This document shows, piece after piece, positions 10,043 to 18,105 of a stretch of DNA of 58,577 bases. Numbering within the stretch: position 1 is the first letter of the stretch; each line of letters starts with the position of its first letter. Source of the DNA: an uncultured Nitrospira sp. (GTDB lineage: Bacteria; Nitrospirota; Nitrospiria; Nitrospirales; Nitrospiraceae). Position numbers and translations under genes: made by a program. The notes under the pieces are model-generated. The model did not search any database. It saw only the letters and a program-made list of their open reading frames with translations, and had not been told where the DNA came from. The DNA is taken from NCBI GenBank assembly GCA_902500995.1, contig CABVSR010000025.1, positions 1-58,577 on the forward strand, given 5' to 3'.

Positions 10043-11101
10043 ATGGCACCCAAAACACCCGAACAGGGAATCTGGTCCGCAAGGCTTGGCCGCCGGCAGT
10101 TGTTGAAGGGATTAGGCGCGGCCGGGTCGCTCATGGCACTCGGGGGGGCCGGCCGTTTGGCCGAGGCCTTGGCGGCAGACGCACCAGCCGGCCGTTCCCC
10201 CGGCGAGATCCCGCAGCGCGCCTTGGGGAACACCGGCCTAACAGTGTCGGCCATCTGTTTCGGAGGGGCCCACTGGGGCCGTATCGAGAATGATGCGGAG
10301 GCCATTCGTCTGCTCCATGCCGCGATCGACGCGGGGGTGAACTTCCTGGACAATGCCTGGGAATACAACGGCGGGCGATCCGAAGAACTGATGGGCAAGG
10401 CCTTGCAGGGCAAACGGCAGCAGGTGGTGCTCATGACCAAGGTCTGCTCCCACGGGCGCGACAAGAAGGTGGCGCTCCAGCAACTCGACGACTCGCTGCG
10501 CCGGTTGAAGACCGACTATCTCGATCTCTGGCAGATTCACGAGGTGGTCTACGAAGACGATCCCGACCGGCACTTCAAGCCCAATGGCGGCGCGGAGGCG
10601 CTGCTCGAAGCCAAACGGCAGGGGAAGGTGCGGTTCATCGGGTTCACCGGGCACAAGCACCCGAGCATCCATCTCAAGATGTTGTCACACGATTTTCCCT
10701 TCGACACCTGCCAGATGCCGTTGAACGTGTTTGACGGGACCTATCGCAGTTTTGAGCGGGAGGTGCTCCCGGTGCTGAACCAGCGCGGGATTGCTCCATT
10801 GGGCATGAAGAGCTTGAGCGGCAATGCCGAGCCGATCAAGCAGAAGATCGTTCAGCCGGAGGAAGCGATCCGGTATGTACTGAGTCTGCCGATCGCCTCG
10901 CTGGTCAGTGGCATCGACTCGCCGCAGGTCCTGAAACAGAATCTGGACATCGCACGGCGCTTTACGCCCATGACCACGGCCGAGATGGAGGGTCTGCGCG
11001 CGAGGGTGGCGATGTACGCGATGGATGGACGATACGAACTGTTCAAATCCACGAACCGCTATGACGGGAGTATCGGTCGCGCCCAGCACAACCTCTCTTG
11101 A
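10043..11101 (+). CDS. Aldo/keto reductase with Tat signal
   Basis: 352 residues. The N-terminus carries a twin-arginine signal (LGRRQLLKGLGAAGSLMALGG), so the enzyme is probably folded with its cofactor and exported. The mature part is an AKR (beta/alpha)8 barrel: RALGNTGLTVSAICFGG, the Asp/Tyr pair in FLDNAWEYNGGRSEE, Lys in VVLMTKV and His in LWQIHEVVYED give the Asp-Tyr-Lys-His tetrad. NAD(P)H-dependent carbonyl reduction is the family reaction; an exported member would need another electron source or a different role. It stands 56 bases downstream of the HAD gene and converges with the DUF3943 gene. Confidence 0.88.
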   Translation: MAPKTPEQGIWSARLGRRQLLKGLGAAGSLMALGGAGRLAEALAADAPAGRSPGEIPQRALGNTGLTVSAICFGGAHWGRIENDAEAIRLLHAAIDAGVNFLDNAWEYNGGRSEELMGKALQGKRQQVVLMTKVCSHGRDKKVALQQLDDSLRRLKTDYLDLWQIHEVVYEDDPDRHFKPNGGAEALLEAKRQGKVRFIGFTGHKHPSIHLKMLSHDFPFDTCQMPLNVFDGTYRSFEREVLPVLNQRGIAPLGMKSLSGNAEPIKQKIVQPEEAIRYVLSLPIASLVSGIDSPQVLKQNLDIARRFTPMTTAEMEGLRARVAMYAMDGRYELFKSTNRYDGSIGRAQHNLS

Positions 11102-11145
11102 GCAGACCGATGAAAGAGGCCGCCGGCGGCGTTCTCGCTCGCACG
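11098..11145. repeat. Degenerate left end of the MITE-like element
   Basis: TGAGCAGACCGATGAAAGAG followed by GCCGCCGGCGGCGTTCTCGC resembles the first 45 bases of the elements at 6653 and 27263, and it too starts on a stop codon (TGA of the aldo/keto reductase). No matching right end is visible before the convergent gene at 11158. Confidence 0.4.
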
Positions 11146-11157
11146 CCTGTCGATTCC

Positions 11158-12669
11158 TCACCGCCACTCGACGGCGCCGAAGCCGGAATCCCCCAGGATG
11201 ACATACATCAAGCTGACGGCCGCGACCGTCTGGTTGCGATATTCCACGTTCGGATAACGGGCATCACGCTGAGAGACGGTGTAGCGGAGCGCGATGCCGT
11301 GCCGGTCGAAGAGCCGGAGGGTGAGGGACGATTCTGCGCGCAGGATGTTTTCCTGCCCGTTCCGTTCAGGCGAGAGAAAATCGCTGACATAGTATTCCCG
11401 TCCCGTAATATCGAACATGGCACGATTGGCATAGATCAGCCGGAGCGCGACCAGGGCTTGCGGCGTCGCGCCATAGTGATAGTCCCGTTCTTCCGTACGC
11501 TGGATGCTTCCGGCCGCGCCATACCCCGCGCCACCCAGAATAGTTCCTTGAAGTGCGAGGTTGTCCGACAACCAGGACTGCCAGACGGTCCCCAGCGAGA
11601 GGGCGGTGCTGGAGACCCGGAACACCTGCGGCGAAATGTAATCATAACTGCCGAACAGTCCCCAGATGCCCCGCGTCGTGTCGCCTGAGGCATAACTCCG
11701 ACCGGCCAGCAGCCCGCGGGTGGTGATGGTTTCCAGCGTATTGGCCGTGGCGGCGGAGATATGAAAATCGAAATAGTCGAAGGGCCTGGTGTAGCCGTAC
11801 TCTTCCTTGCCGGGAAGCCCGTAGGTCAAGGTGAGTTCGCCCACGGCGCCACGCTGATTCACGTTGGATGACACATTGTTGCTGCTCGACGTCAGCGTGC
11901 CTCCGCCGGCCAGCCGCAGGAATGTCGCGGGGCGATGACTTGGATAGACGGCGTCGAAGCGATTGCCGAACAGCAAACGATTGAACCCCGTGGGGGGTGA
12001 AATGATGGCGGCGCCGAGTTCGCGCCAGAACCCGGGGCGGCCATCGTCCGATTCGAGCAGCAAATTGGCCATTCGGAAAAGCGGTTCGCCAAGAAACGCC
12101 CCGCCGATGGGTGTCGTGATCATGTCGTTGATCGAGGGTGGCGTCCGTTCTCCGCCGATTTCCCACAGGAAACTGCCGGCGACGCTATACAGGGACGATT
12201 CCCAGAAGTTCAATCCGGCTGAACGGGCCAGCCCGAAATAGACGCTGCCGCCGTAGGGATGCAGAAACTGATTGATGGAGAACTGGTCGTTGTCGAGAAC
12301 CCATTTCGAATCGGTGAGGTTTTGGCGAATAGTGGTGCCGGTGGTGCGGTATTCCTCCATCGGTTGGGTGAAGTGCCGATTGAATTGGTTCAGCAGGAAG
12401 AGATACGTGAGCACCTCCGCCGCCGGAATCAGATAACTGCGGCCCTCTCTCGTCTCCCAATTGAGCGTAAAGGAACGATCCGGATTCTTGGCCGGAGCTT
12501 CTGTCTGACCGGCGTGATTCACCGGCCCGATCAGTTCGCGGTCACTGATTTCCGCAGGGTGCTGAGGGGGTTGATCCTGGGGCATGCCCAGGCGGGGCAC
12601 CATCAAGACCAACGCTGATACCAGTGAAACGATTCGGACAGTCTGATTGGTCAACCACATGGCGATCAT
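11158..12669 (-). CDS. DUF3943 outer-membrane protein
   Basis: 503 residues with an N-terminal hydrophobic signal (about 8-28). The 110-200 region carries the DUF3943 signature: DNDQFSINQFLHPYGGS, YFGLARSAGLNFWESSLYS, FLWEIGGERTPPSINDMITT and IGGAFLGEPLFRMANLLL. The C-terminal 300 residues alternate short beta strands, as in an outer-membrane barrel. Function of the family is not known to me. No other gene sits close in the same direction. Confidence 0.8.
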   Translation of the reverse strand: MIAMWLTNQTVRIVSLVSALVLMVPRLGMPQDQPPQHPAEISDRELIGPVNHAGQTEAPAKNPDRSFTLNWETREGRSYLIPAAEVLTYLFLLNQFNRHFTQPMEEYRTTGTTIRQNLTDSKWVLDNDQFSINQFLHPYGGSVYFGLARSAGLNFWESSLYSVAGSFLWEIGGERTPPSINDMITTPIGGAFLGEPLFRMANLLLESDDGRPGFWRELGAAIISPPTGFNRLLFGNRFDAVYPSHRPATFLRLAGGGTLTSSSNNVSSNVNQRGAVGELTLTYGLPGKEEYGYTRPFDYFDFHISAATANTLETITTRGLLAGRSYASGDTTRGIWGLFGSYDYISPQVFRVSSTALSLGTVWQSWLSDNLALQGTILGGAGYGAAGSIQRTEERDYHYGATPQALVALRLIYANRAMFDITGREYYVSDFLSPERNGQENILRAESSLTLRLFDRHGIALRYTVSQRDARYPNVEYRNQTVAAVSLMYVILGDSGFGAVEWR

Positions 12670-12992
12670 GCCGGATGGGGCACCTTCCTTCCTGAGTTCA
12701 TCGCACCGGCCCCGTTCTGGACACTCGGGGAATCCCTAGCTGCCGGATCAGAACCGCCTAGCCCGCATGATTCATGATGACTTCTACTGCAACCGCCGAT
12801 ATGCCGCTACGACAAGGTTGGCTGCGCCTGAAGGGCAGCCAACCGGGCGGGCTCGCTGCTCACCCCCTCAACATACTGTTGCAAGTATGCCTCGGGGTCT
12901 CGCAGCTCCGCACGTCCGTCTCGCGTGGCATCTCCGCGGTTTCGTCACGAACTCTCGTGAATAATGAGGGCTTGAAAGTGGCGAGTGACGGC
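12670..12992. other. Intergenic region, 323 bp
   Basis: No convincing gene on either strand. It holds the upstream region of the DUF3943 gene (a purine-rich GGAAGGAAGG on the minus strand about 17 bases before its start) and the stem-loop at 12816-12844. Confidence 0.5.
12816..12844 (-). terminator. Possible terminator of the transglycosylase-like gene
   Basis: Perfect 10-bp stem (GGTTGGCTGC / GCAGCCAACC) with a 9-base loop, 149 bases beyond the minus-strand stop at 12993. The T run after it is short, so the call is weak. Confidence 0.35.
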
Positions 12993-13892
12993 CTAACGAG
13001 GTTTCACGAGCCGTTGAAGGTTGCTGCCGCTGGCGAGCCGGGCGAACTGCAGCCGCAAGCCGTTGACCCTGGCGAGATAGGTGCCGGCGTTGTGGTCGCC
13101 GCATTTCTGGTGGGCAGTGAGGTGGAAGCCGCGAGCGGCGAAGGCGTGGCCGGCTCCCGCCCCGCAGAGGTGGATGACGGCAGCGAGGTCTTGTTTCTGT
13201 TGTCGGGTTATGGAGGCAAGTCGTCGGGGGCCGATCGCTGCAGCGACTTGACGATCGAGCAGAGCGGCAGTCAGTTCGATGGCATGGCTCGGAACGATGC
13301 GCGTATAGAGGCTGTTGAACCAGCAGGAATGCACATCGTTCCACGGGCCGTCCTCAACCACCACATGGTCGTGCACGCAGTACCGCTTCGCTTCGCGGAA
13401 TGTGCCATCGGTCAGTTGGAACATCCCGACTGCGCTGGAAGCCGGTCGGTACCAATCGAAAGGGTTCCAGGAAAAGCGCCAGCGCCAATAGGTCCGTGCC
13501 ACGGGATTGCCCGCTCCCTCCACCTGGGCCAGTGCGGCGAGAAGATCCGGCGTGATCACCGCCGTCGAATGTTCACGAAACAGCGACCCATATTCCCGCC
13601 AGGTTGCGGTGGGATGTTTATCCAGCGCCTCCTCCAACGGAAACAGCATTTCGGTCGGCTTGTTGATCGTGTGATAGGTCCAGTTCAAGGTCAACCAGAG
13701 ACAGCTCAGGAGGATGGCGCCGATGAACAGGCGCGGGACGGGGGCCGTCCGTCCCCACGCGCGGAGGAGCGCGCGGATCTCGCGCCAGCGGCGCCCCGCG
13801 AATCCGCGCATTGAAGCAAGGGCAGACCGGCGGGAGCGATGTCTGGGGGAAGAGTAGGCGCCGGCGCGATGAGTCACTCTCGAAGCCATCAC
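12993..13892 (-). CDS. Membrane-anchored lytic transglycosylase-like protein
   Basis: 299 residues. A very basic N-terminus precedes one membrane segment (about 53-72, PRLFIGAILLSCLWLTLNWTY). The outer part looks like an SLT/lysozyme fold: LLAALAQVEGAGNP offers the catalytic Glu at the place of the ES/EG motif, and SSAVGMFQLTDGTFREAKRYC matches the GLMQL segment of transglycosylases. Four Cys in the C-terminal half (including AKRYC, HSCWF, IHLCGAG) may form disulfides in the periplasm. Expected role is cleaving peptidoglycan glycan strands; specificity unknown. The start could also lie a few codons further in. The long plus-strand frame across this locus is a shadow. Confidence 0.7.
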   Translation of the reverse strand: MMASRVTHRAGAYSSPRHRSRRSALASMRGFAGRRWREIRALLRAWGRTAPVPRLFIGAILLSCLWLTLNWTYHTINKPTEMLFPLEEALDKHPTATWREYGSLFREHSTAVITPDLLAALAQVEGAGNPVARTYWRWRFSWNPFDWYRPASSAVGMFQLTDGTFREAKRYCVHDHVVVEDGPWNDVHSCWFNSLYTRIVPSHAIELTAALLDRQVAAAIGPRRLASITRQQKQDLAAVIHLCGAGAGHAFAARGFHLTAHQKCGDHNAGTYLARVNGLRLQFARLASGSNLQRLVKPR

Positions 13893-13997
13893 CTCACTAT
13901 AACTGAAATGGACGCGCGGGCGATCGGGTTATTATTAAGGGAGACCGGTCTCGCTCAGCGACGACATTCCTGCCGGCGGATGCCCGGTGGGGATTGT

Positions 13998-15224
13998 TTA
14001 CCGCCCGCGCCGGGCGCCATTGCCGCGGGAAGAGCCACCTTCACCCGGCTTGCCACTGCCGCCGAATGACTGCGGTGCCATGCTGACCGGGGGACTGTGC
14101 TGCGGCAAAGAAGGGAGGGATTGAATGTTGGGTGGAGTCGGCCTCCAGAAATGGTTGGGGTGAACCTGGTAGGGCTGCGCCTGCGGAACGGACTGACTTG
14201 CGACGGGCGGGACCGATCTTGGTGCGGGAATCACCACCACGTCACCGACCTTGGCCGGCAAGCCCTGCTGGTTGAGCAGCGGCGGAACCTGCGCATAGGG
14301 TGCGGAACCCGGCTGGGGAGAGGGGTGCCGTTGGCTCATCGGCTCATGAGGGTGGCCGAGAGAAGGGGCCCTCCCGTGAAGGCCCTTCATACCGGGGACC
14401 GCTACGGAGGGAACAGAAAAGGGAACAGAAAAGATGCCCATTGTCGGATAGGTCCAGCTCGTCCACGCCTGAGCCCTCAGCGTATTCGCCTGCAACTCAT
14501 CAAACATGTCCTCGCGCTCCCGCGTGAACTGCTGTACCTCTTCTGCCGTGGATGCGCGGTCCAGGGCTTGGGTCGCGGTCTCCAATTGCTGCTGCAACCG
14601 CTCAGTTGCCGCCTGGAGGGCGATTAGTTCATGCCGCGCGCTTTCGTTTTCCCGCAGCGCCGCAATGGCTTGGACGACTTCTTTTTCGTCTATTTCAGCC
14701 GTCAGCTCGATCCGAATCACGACCCTGTCCTGCTCCAGTCTGCTGGTGAGGCGCTGCTCCGCCACCGTGACGATGCCCGCCGTAAAGCTGCGGATCTCGT
14801 CGCGCGTGACCTGCCAATCCCGCACTTCGGTCAGACGCTCGACATAGGACGCGACCTGTTCCAACGCATCGGCTTTGGCGGCTTCGACCGCCAGCTTGAC
14901 TGCATCGGCCCTGGTGTCGTGATCGCCCATGCGATATTCCGCGGTCCCGGTGACGACTCGCCGGCGATCGGAGGGTATGGAAGGGGGCGTAGCGGCAGGA
15001 GCCATCTGCGGCTTCGAAGGCGATTCCAACTCGTGCGGCGCAATCTGCCCGCGATACTGTTCGGGGATGGAATCGAACTCGTTCGTGAATGTTTGGACTC
15101 CGGCCTCGTCGAGATAGGTATAGATCGGAGTGGAGGCGGAAGCGGCTGTTGCGATGAGCGCCGGAGCCGTGATCCAGGCGACGAACCACGCGAGGATGGT
15201 CACATATGTGCGGGAGTCGTGCAT
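13998..15224 (-). CDS. DUF4124-type exported protein with coiled coil and Pro-rich tail
   Basis: About 408 residues from the Met chosen here (MHDSRTYV), which leaves a clean signal peptide (AWFVAWITAPALIATAASA). Next is a short DUF4124-like segment (YTYLDEAGVQTFTNEFDSIPEQYRGQI), common in exported proteins of this kind. The middle (about 95-215) has AEYRMGDHDTRADAVKLAVE, the pattern of LPP20/FlgT-like proteins, then a coiled coil (about 215-270). The last 130 residues are rich in Pro, Gln and Ser and end in a Gly/Arg tail. Likely periplasmic or surface-associated. Function not recognised. Confidence 0.65.
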   Translation of the reverse strand: MHDSRTYVTILAWFVAWITAPALIATAASASTPIYTYLDEAGVQTFTNEFDSIPEQYRGQIAPHELESPSKPQMAPAATPPSIPSDRRRVVTGTAEYRMGDHDTRADAVKLAVEAAKADALEQVASYVERLTEVRDWQVTRDEIRSFTAGIVTVAEQRLTSRLEQDRVVIRIELTAEIDEKEVVQAIAALRENESARHELIALQAATERLQQQLETATQALDRASTAEEVQQFTREREDMFDELQANTLRAQAWTSWTYPTMGIFSVPFSVPSVAVPGMKGLHGRAPSLGHPHEPMSQRHPSPQPGSAPYAQVPPLLNQQGLPAKVGDVVVIPAPRSVPPVASQSVPQAQPYQVHPNHFWRPTPPNIQSLPSLPQHSPPVSMAPQSFGGSGKPGEGGSSRGNGARRGR

Positions 15225-15336
15225 GATGAAGCCCCCCGTCATCCGGCCTATTCAGCATAACACAGCGAAACCGGCAGGAAGGTGGCCGCAGCTTGGACAA
15301 GTTTGCGGCGGAGGTGGAGGCTTTGTCGGCCCTGCA

Positions 15337-18105
15337 TCAGGGAACGGGCATCCTTCCCGGGGCTGCGTAGGAACCGGAGCGAGTCATGGTACGCGTAAAC
15401 CACTGGTCCACGACCTGTTCGAGTTCTTTCGGGTCGAAGGGCTTGAGCACATAGGCCTGGGCGCCGAGGCTGATCGAGCGAACGGCCAGATCCTTCGATT
15501 CGGCCGCGGTGATGATTACGATGGGAAGTTGCTGGTTCGACTGTCTCACACGGCGCAGCACTTCGAGGCCATCCATCCTGGGAATCCCGATGTCCAGGAG
15601 CGCGCCCGAAAAATCGCCCTCCTGAAGCCTGGACAACGCCTCGGGGCCGTCGGCGGAGGTTTCGACTTCGAACCCATCGGCGTTCAGGCGATCGGCCAGC
15701 AGTTGCCTGATGTCGGGATCGTCATCGACGACGAGCAGGCGTTTCTTGCCGGTAGACGGAGCGCTCGGTTCGGGAGAAGGCGGGATGACCGGCAGCATGA
15801 CGGAGAACTCCGTCCCGACTCCGGGCTGACTCCGCACCGCCAGTTGGCCGTGATGAAGATCGACCAGCGTTTTGACGATGGACAACCCGAGCCCCAGGCC
15901 TTTCGAACCGCTGCGCGGGTCCTGCTCCATCCGGAAAAAGGGGTCGAACACCTTTTCGAGAAATTCGGGCGGAATGCCGGGACCGGTATCGCGGACACAG
16001 AGAGTGGCTTGCGTCGGCTGGTCCGTGGCGACGTGCACGGAAACGAGGCCGCCGCGCTGCGTGAACTTGATGGCGTTGTGGAGGAGGTTGGTCACGATCT
16101 GAATCAGTCGATCCCGGTCCGCCCAGACGATGATAGGGGACGGCGGATAGTCGGCCGTGAGGATCTGCTCTTTTTCCATGGCCAGGGGACGCAGTTGTTC
16201 GACCACTTCGGCGATGCAGCGTTCGAGATCGACTTCGGCGGGTGACAGCGCCAACTGCCCGGTTTCGATCCTGGTGCGATCCAACAGGTCGTTGATCATG
16301 CGAATGAGGCGGCCGACATTGTCCACGATGCGGCCCAAGTATCGCTGTTGTTTTTCGTTGAGTGAGCCGGTCAGGCCGTCGAGCAGGTTTTCGACAAACC
16401 CTTTGACCGAGGTCAGCGGCGTTCTGAGTTCATGGGAGACATGCGAGAGAAAGAGCGAGCGTGACCGGTCGGCCCGCTCCAACTCGGCGGTGCGTTCGCG
16501 GACTTTGGACTCCAGCCCGACGTTCATCTCCTCGATCTGCGCATAGGCCGCGGCATTGTCGAAGGCGATCGCGACCTGGTTGCCGATGGTCACCATCAAC
16601 TCCAAGTCTTCGCCCGTCAAGGTGTTGGGCGCCGTGCGATCGACCGTGAGGGTGCCGAGAATCCGGCCCTTGGCAATCAGCGGCACCCAGATCAGCGATC
16701 TGGTGCCGGTCAGCAGCGCCAATTCCTGATTGGACGGATGCAAGTGCTCCCAGATGGCGGCGATATCCTGGATGAGCAGCGGTTTGCCGTCGCGCAGGGC
16801 GGATGCCGGAAATCCATCCGGATCCGAAACCGGCAATTCCCGCCGCCGGACGAATGCGGCAATCTCGTCCGAGACACCGAGGACACGTCCGCCGTGCAAG
16901 ACTTGGCGGTCGGCGTCATAAAAACTGATCATGGCGCGGTCGTAGTGGAGATCCTGGATGAGAGTGCCCAGGACGGTTTGCACCAGCGATTCGCGGTCCA
17001 GCGTGGAATTGAAGCCCAGCCCTGCTCGGTTCAGCGCAGTGAGTTGACTGATTTTCCGCCGGAGTTCCACCCGGGTCTGCTCCTGCTCCACGAACGCCAC
17101 CCGCAAATCTTGGTACCGTGCGTCCACGAATTGCATTTGTTCTTGAATCAGCGATTCGCGCCGGCGCGCCAGACTGCGTTGCCGGAGCTCTGTCACGAGC
17201 GCCGTGAAGGTGACAGGCACCGCAAGAAGGAGCAACGCCTCGAGCGCCGACATGGCGGGATAGTAGCGGCGGAGATAGGTCCATGCCAGCAGGGCGGGCA
17301 GCAGCGCGCCCAGAAACCAGTAGGACAATGCCGGCTCGGGTTGCCACCGGACTTCCCATTCGCACCAGGGATCTCCGTTGACGATGCAGGCGCGATCGGT
17401 GACGGTGGCGGGCGGACCGCCGTGCACCATTGTGGGGGCGGCGACCATGCGGCCTTTCGTGGATGCGCAGACCTGGTGCGCGCAGGCTTTGAGATACGGG
17501 CCGAATTGCCGGAGCGTATGCTCGGTAAACCGCAGGCGGTAAATCATCGAGTGATCCGTCACCTCCGCCACTTCACACTCGACCGTGCCTTGGGTATAAC
17601 GCTGCGCCCAGTAGAGCGCCAGCCGGGAGAACTGGGACAGCGAAAACGGCCTGGCCAGGACGCGGAAGACCGGCGAAATCACCTTGGTCAAGCCGGTGTT
17701 GAAATGAAAGTCCGGATCGCCCGAGAGTTGTTTGCACAACTCCCGCAAGTAGCTGAGGAACTCATAGGAGTAACTGTTCCATTCTTTTCTGAGAAACGCG
17801 GGGGTGACGTAGTATGCCGAGTCCGGTATGCGATCGTTCAACAGGCGACACAGCTGTGCGACGGCTTCCTCCGCCGCTTCCCGCCCGCCGGTCTTTTCCA
17901 AGCATTTTTCCAGGTGTTGAATGCTGGATACCACGAGGGTGCCGCTGACATCCGCGATCTTGTGCCCCTGCTCATCGAGGCCGAAGGGACGAAACGCCAT
18001 CACCGGGCGTTCCAGAATGGTGTGCTCTTTCGTCAGCAGCGTGCAGGGCTCCTCCTCGATTCCTGGGCGACGGTCGGGTCTGTCAGCCGGGGTGTCCTTA
18101 GGCAT
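15337..18105 (-). CDS. Membrane hybrid sensor histidine kinase with V4R-like input, GAF and receiver
   Basis: 922 residues. Residues 30-255 form a cytosolic input region ending VNGDPWCEWEVRW, the pattern that closes V4R/XylR-N-type small-molecule-binding domains. Two membrane segments follow (about 261-303), then a coiled coil (305-355), a GAF domain (355-525), HisKA with HELRTP (His558), HATPase (NAIKF, DTGPGIP, GLGLGLSIVK) and a C-terminal receiver (VVDDD, acceptor Asp in LLDIGIPRMDG, Lys in LKPFD). The start codon overlaps the end of the lipoxygenase-like gene by 8 bases, so translation is coupled. That suggests it senses the substrate or product of the two upstream oxygenases. V4R assignment is by motif only. 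Confidence 0.82.
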   Translation of the reverse strand: MPKDTPADRPDRRPGIEEEPCTLLTKEHTILERPVMAFRPFGLDEQGHKIADVSGTLVVSSIQHLEKCLEKTGGREAAEEAVAQLCRLLNDRIPDSAYYVTPAFLRKEWNSYSYEFLSYLRELCKQLSGDPDFHFNTGLTKVISPVFRVLARPFSLSQFSRLALYWAQRYTQGTVECEVAEVTDHSMIYRLRFTEHTLRQFGPYLKACAHQVCASTKGRMVAAPTMVHGGPPATVTDRACIVNGDPWCEWEVRWQPEPALSYWFLGALLPALLAWTYLRRYYPAMSALEALLLLAVPVTFTALVTELRQRSLARRRESLIQEQMQFVDARYQDLRVAFVEQEQTRVELRRKISQLTALNRAGLGFNSTLDRESLVQTVLGTLIQDLHYDRAMISFYDADRQVLHGGRVLGVSDEIAAFVRRRELPVSDPDGFPASALRDGKPLLIQDIAAIWEHLHPSNQELALLTGTRSLIWVPLIAKGRILGTLTVDRTAPNTLTGEDLELMVTIGNQVAIAFDNAAAYAQIEEMNVGLESKVRERTAELERADRSRSLFLSHVSHELRTPLTSVKGFVENLLDGLTGSLNEKQQRYLGRIVDNVGRLIRMINDLLDRTRIETGQLALSPAEVDLERCIAEVVEQLRPLAMEKEQILTADYPPSPIIVWADRDRLIQIVTNLLHNAIKFTQRGGLVSVHVATDQPTQATLCVRDTGPGIPPEFLEKVFDPFFRMEQDPRSGSKGLGLGLSIVKTLVDLHHGQLAVRSQPGVGTEFSVMLPVIPPSPEPSAPSTGKKRLLVVDDDPDIRQLLADRLNADGFEVETSADGPEALSRLQEGDFSGALLDIGIPRMDGLEVLRRVRQSNQQLPIVIITAAESKDLAVRSISLGAQAYVLKPFDPKELEQVVDQWFTRTMTRSGSYAAPGRMPVP

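Noticed and set aside
6900-10082. 1060-codon open frame on the minus strand
   Set aside because: Runs antisense to the phosphoketolase and HAD genes; its sequence is rich in His, Arg and Gln with no domain pattern, typical of an antisense shadow in high-GC DNA.
12774-13814. 346-codon plus-strand frame
   Set aside because: Antisense to the transglycosylase-like gene, which has a membrane helix and fold motifs; the plus frame has none.
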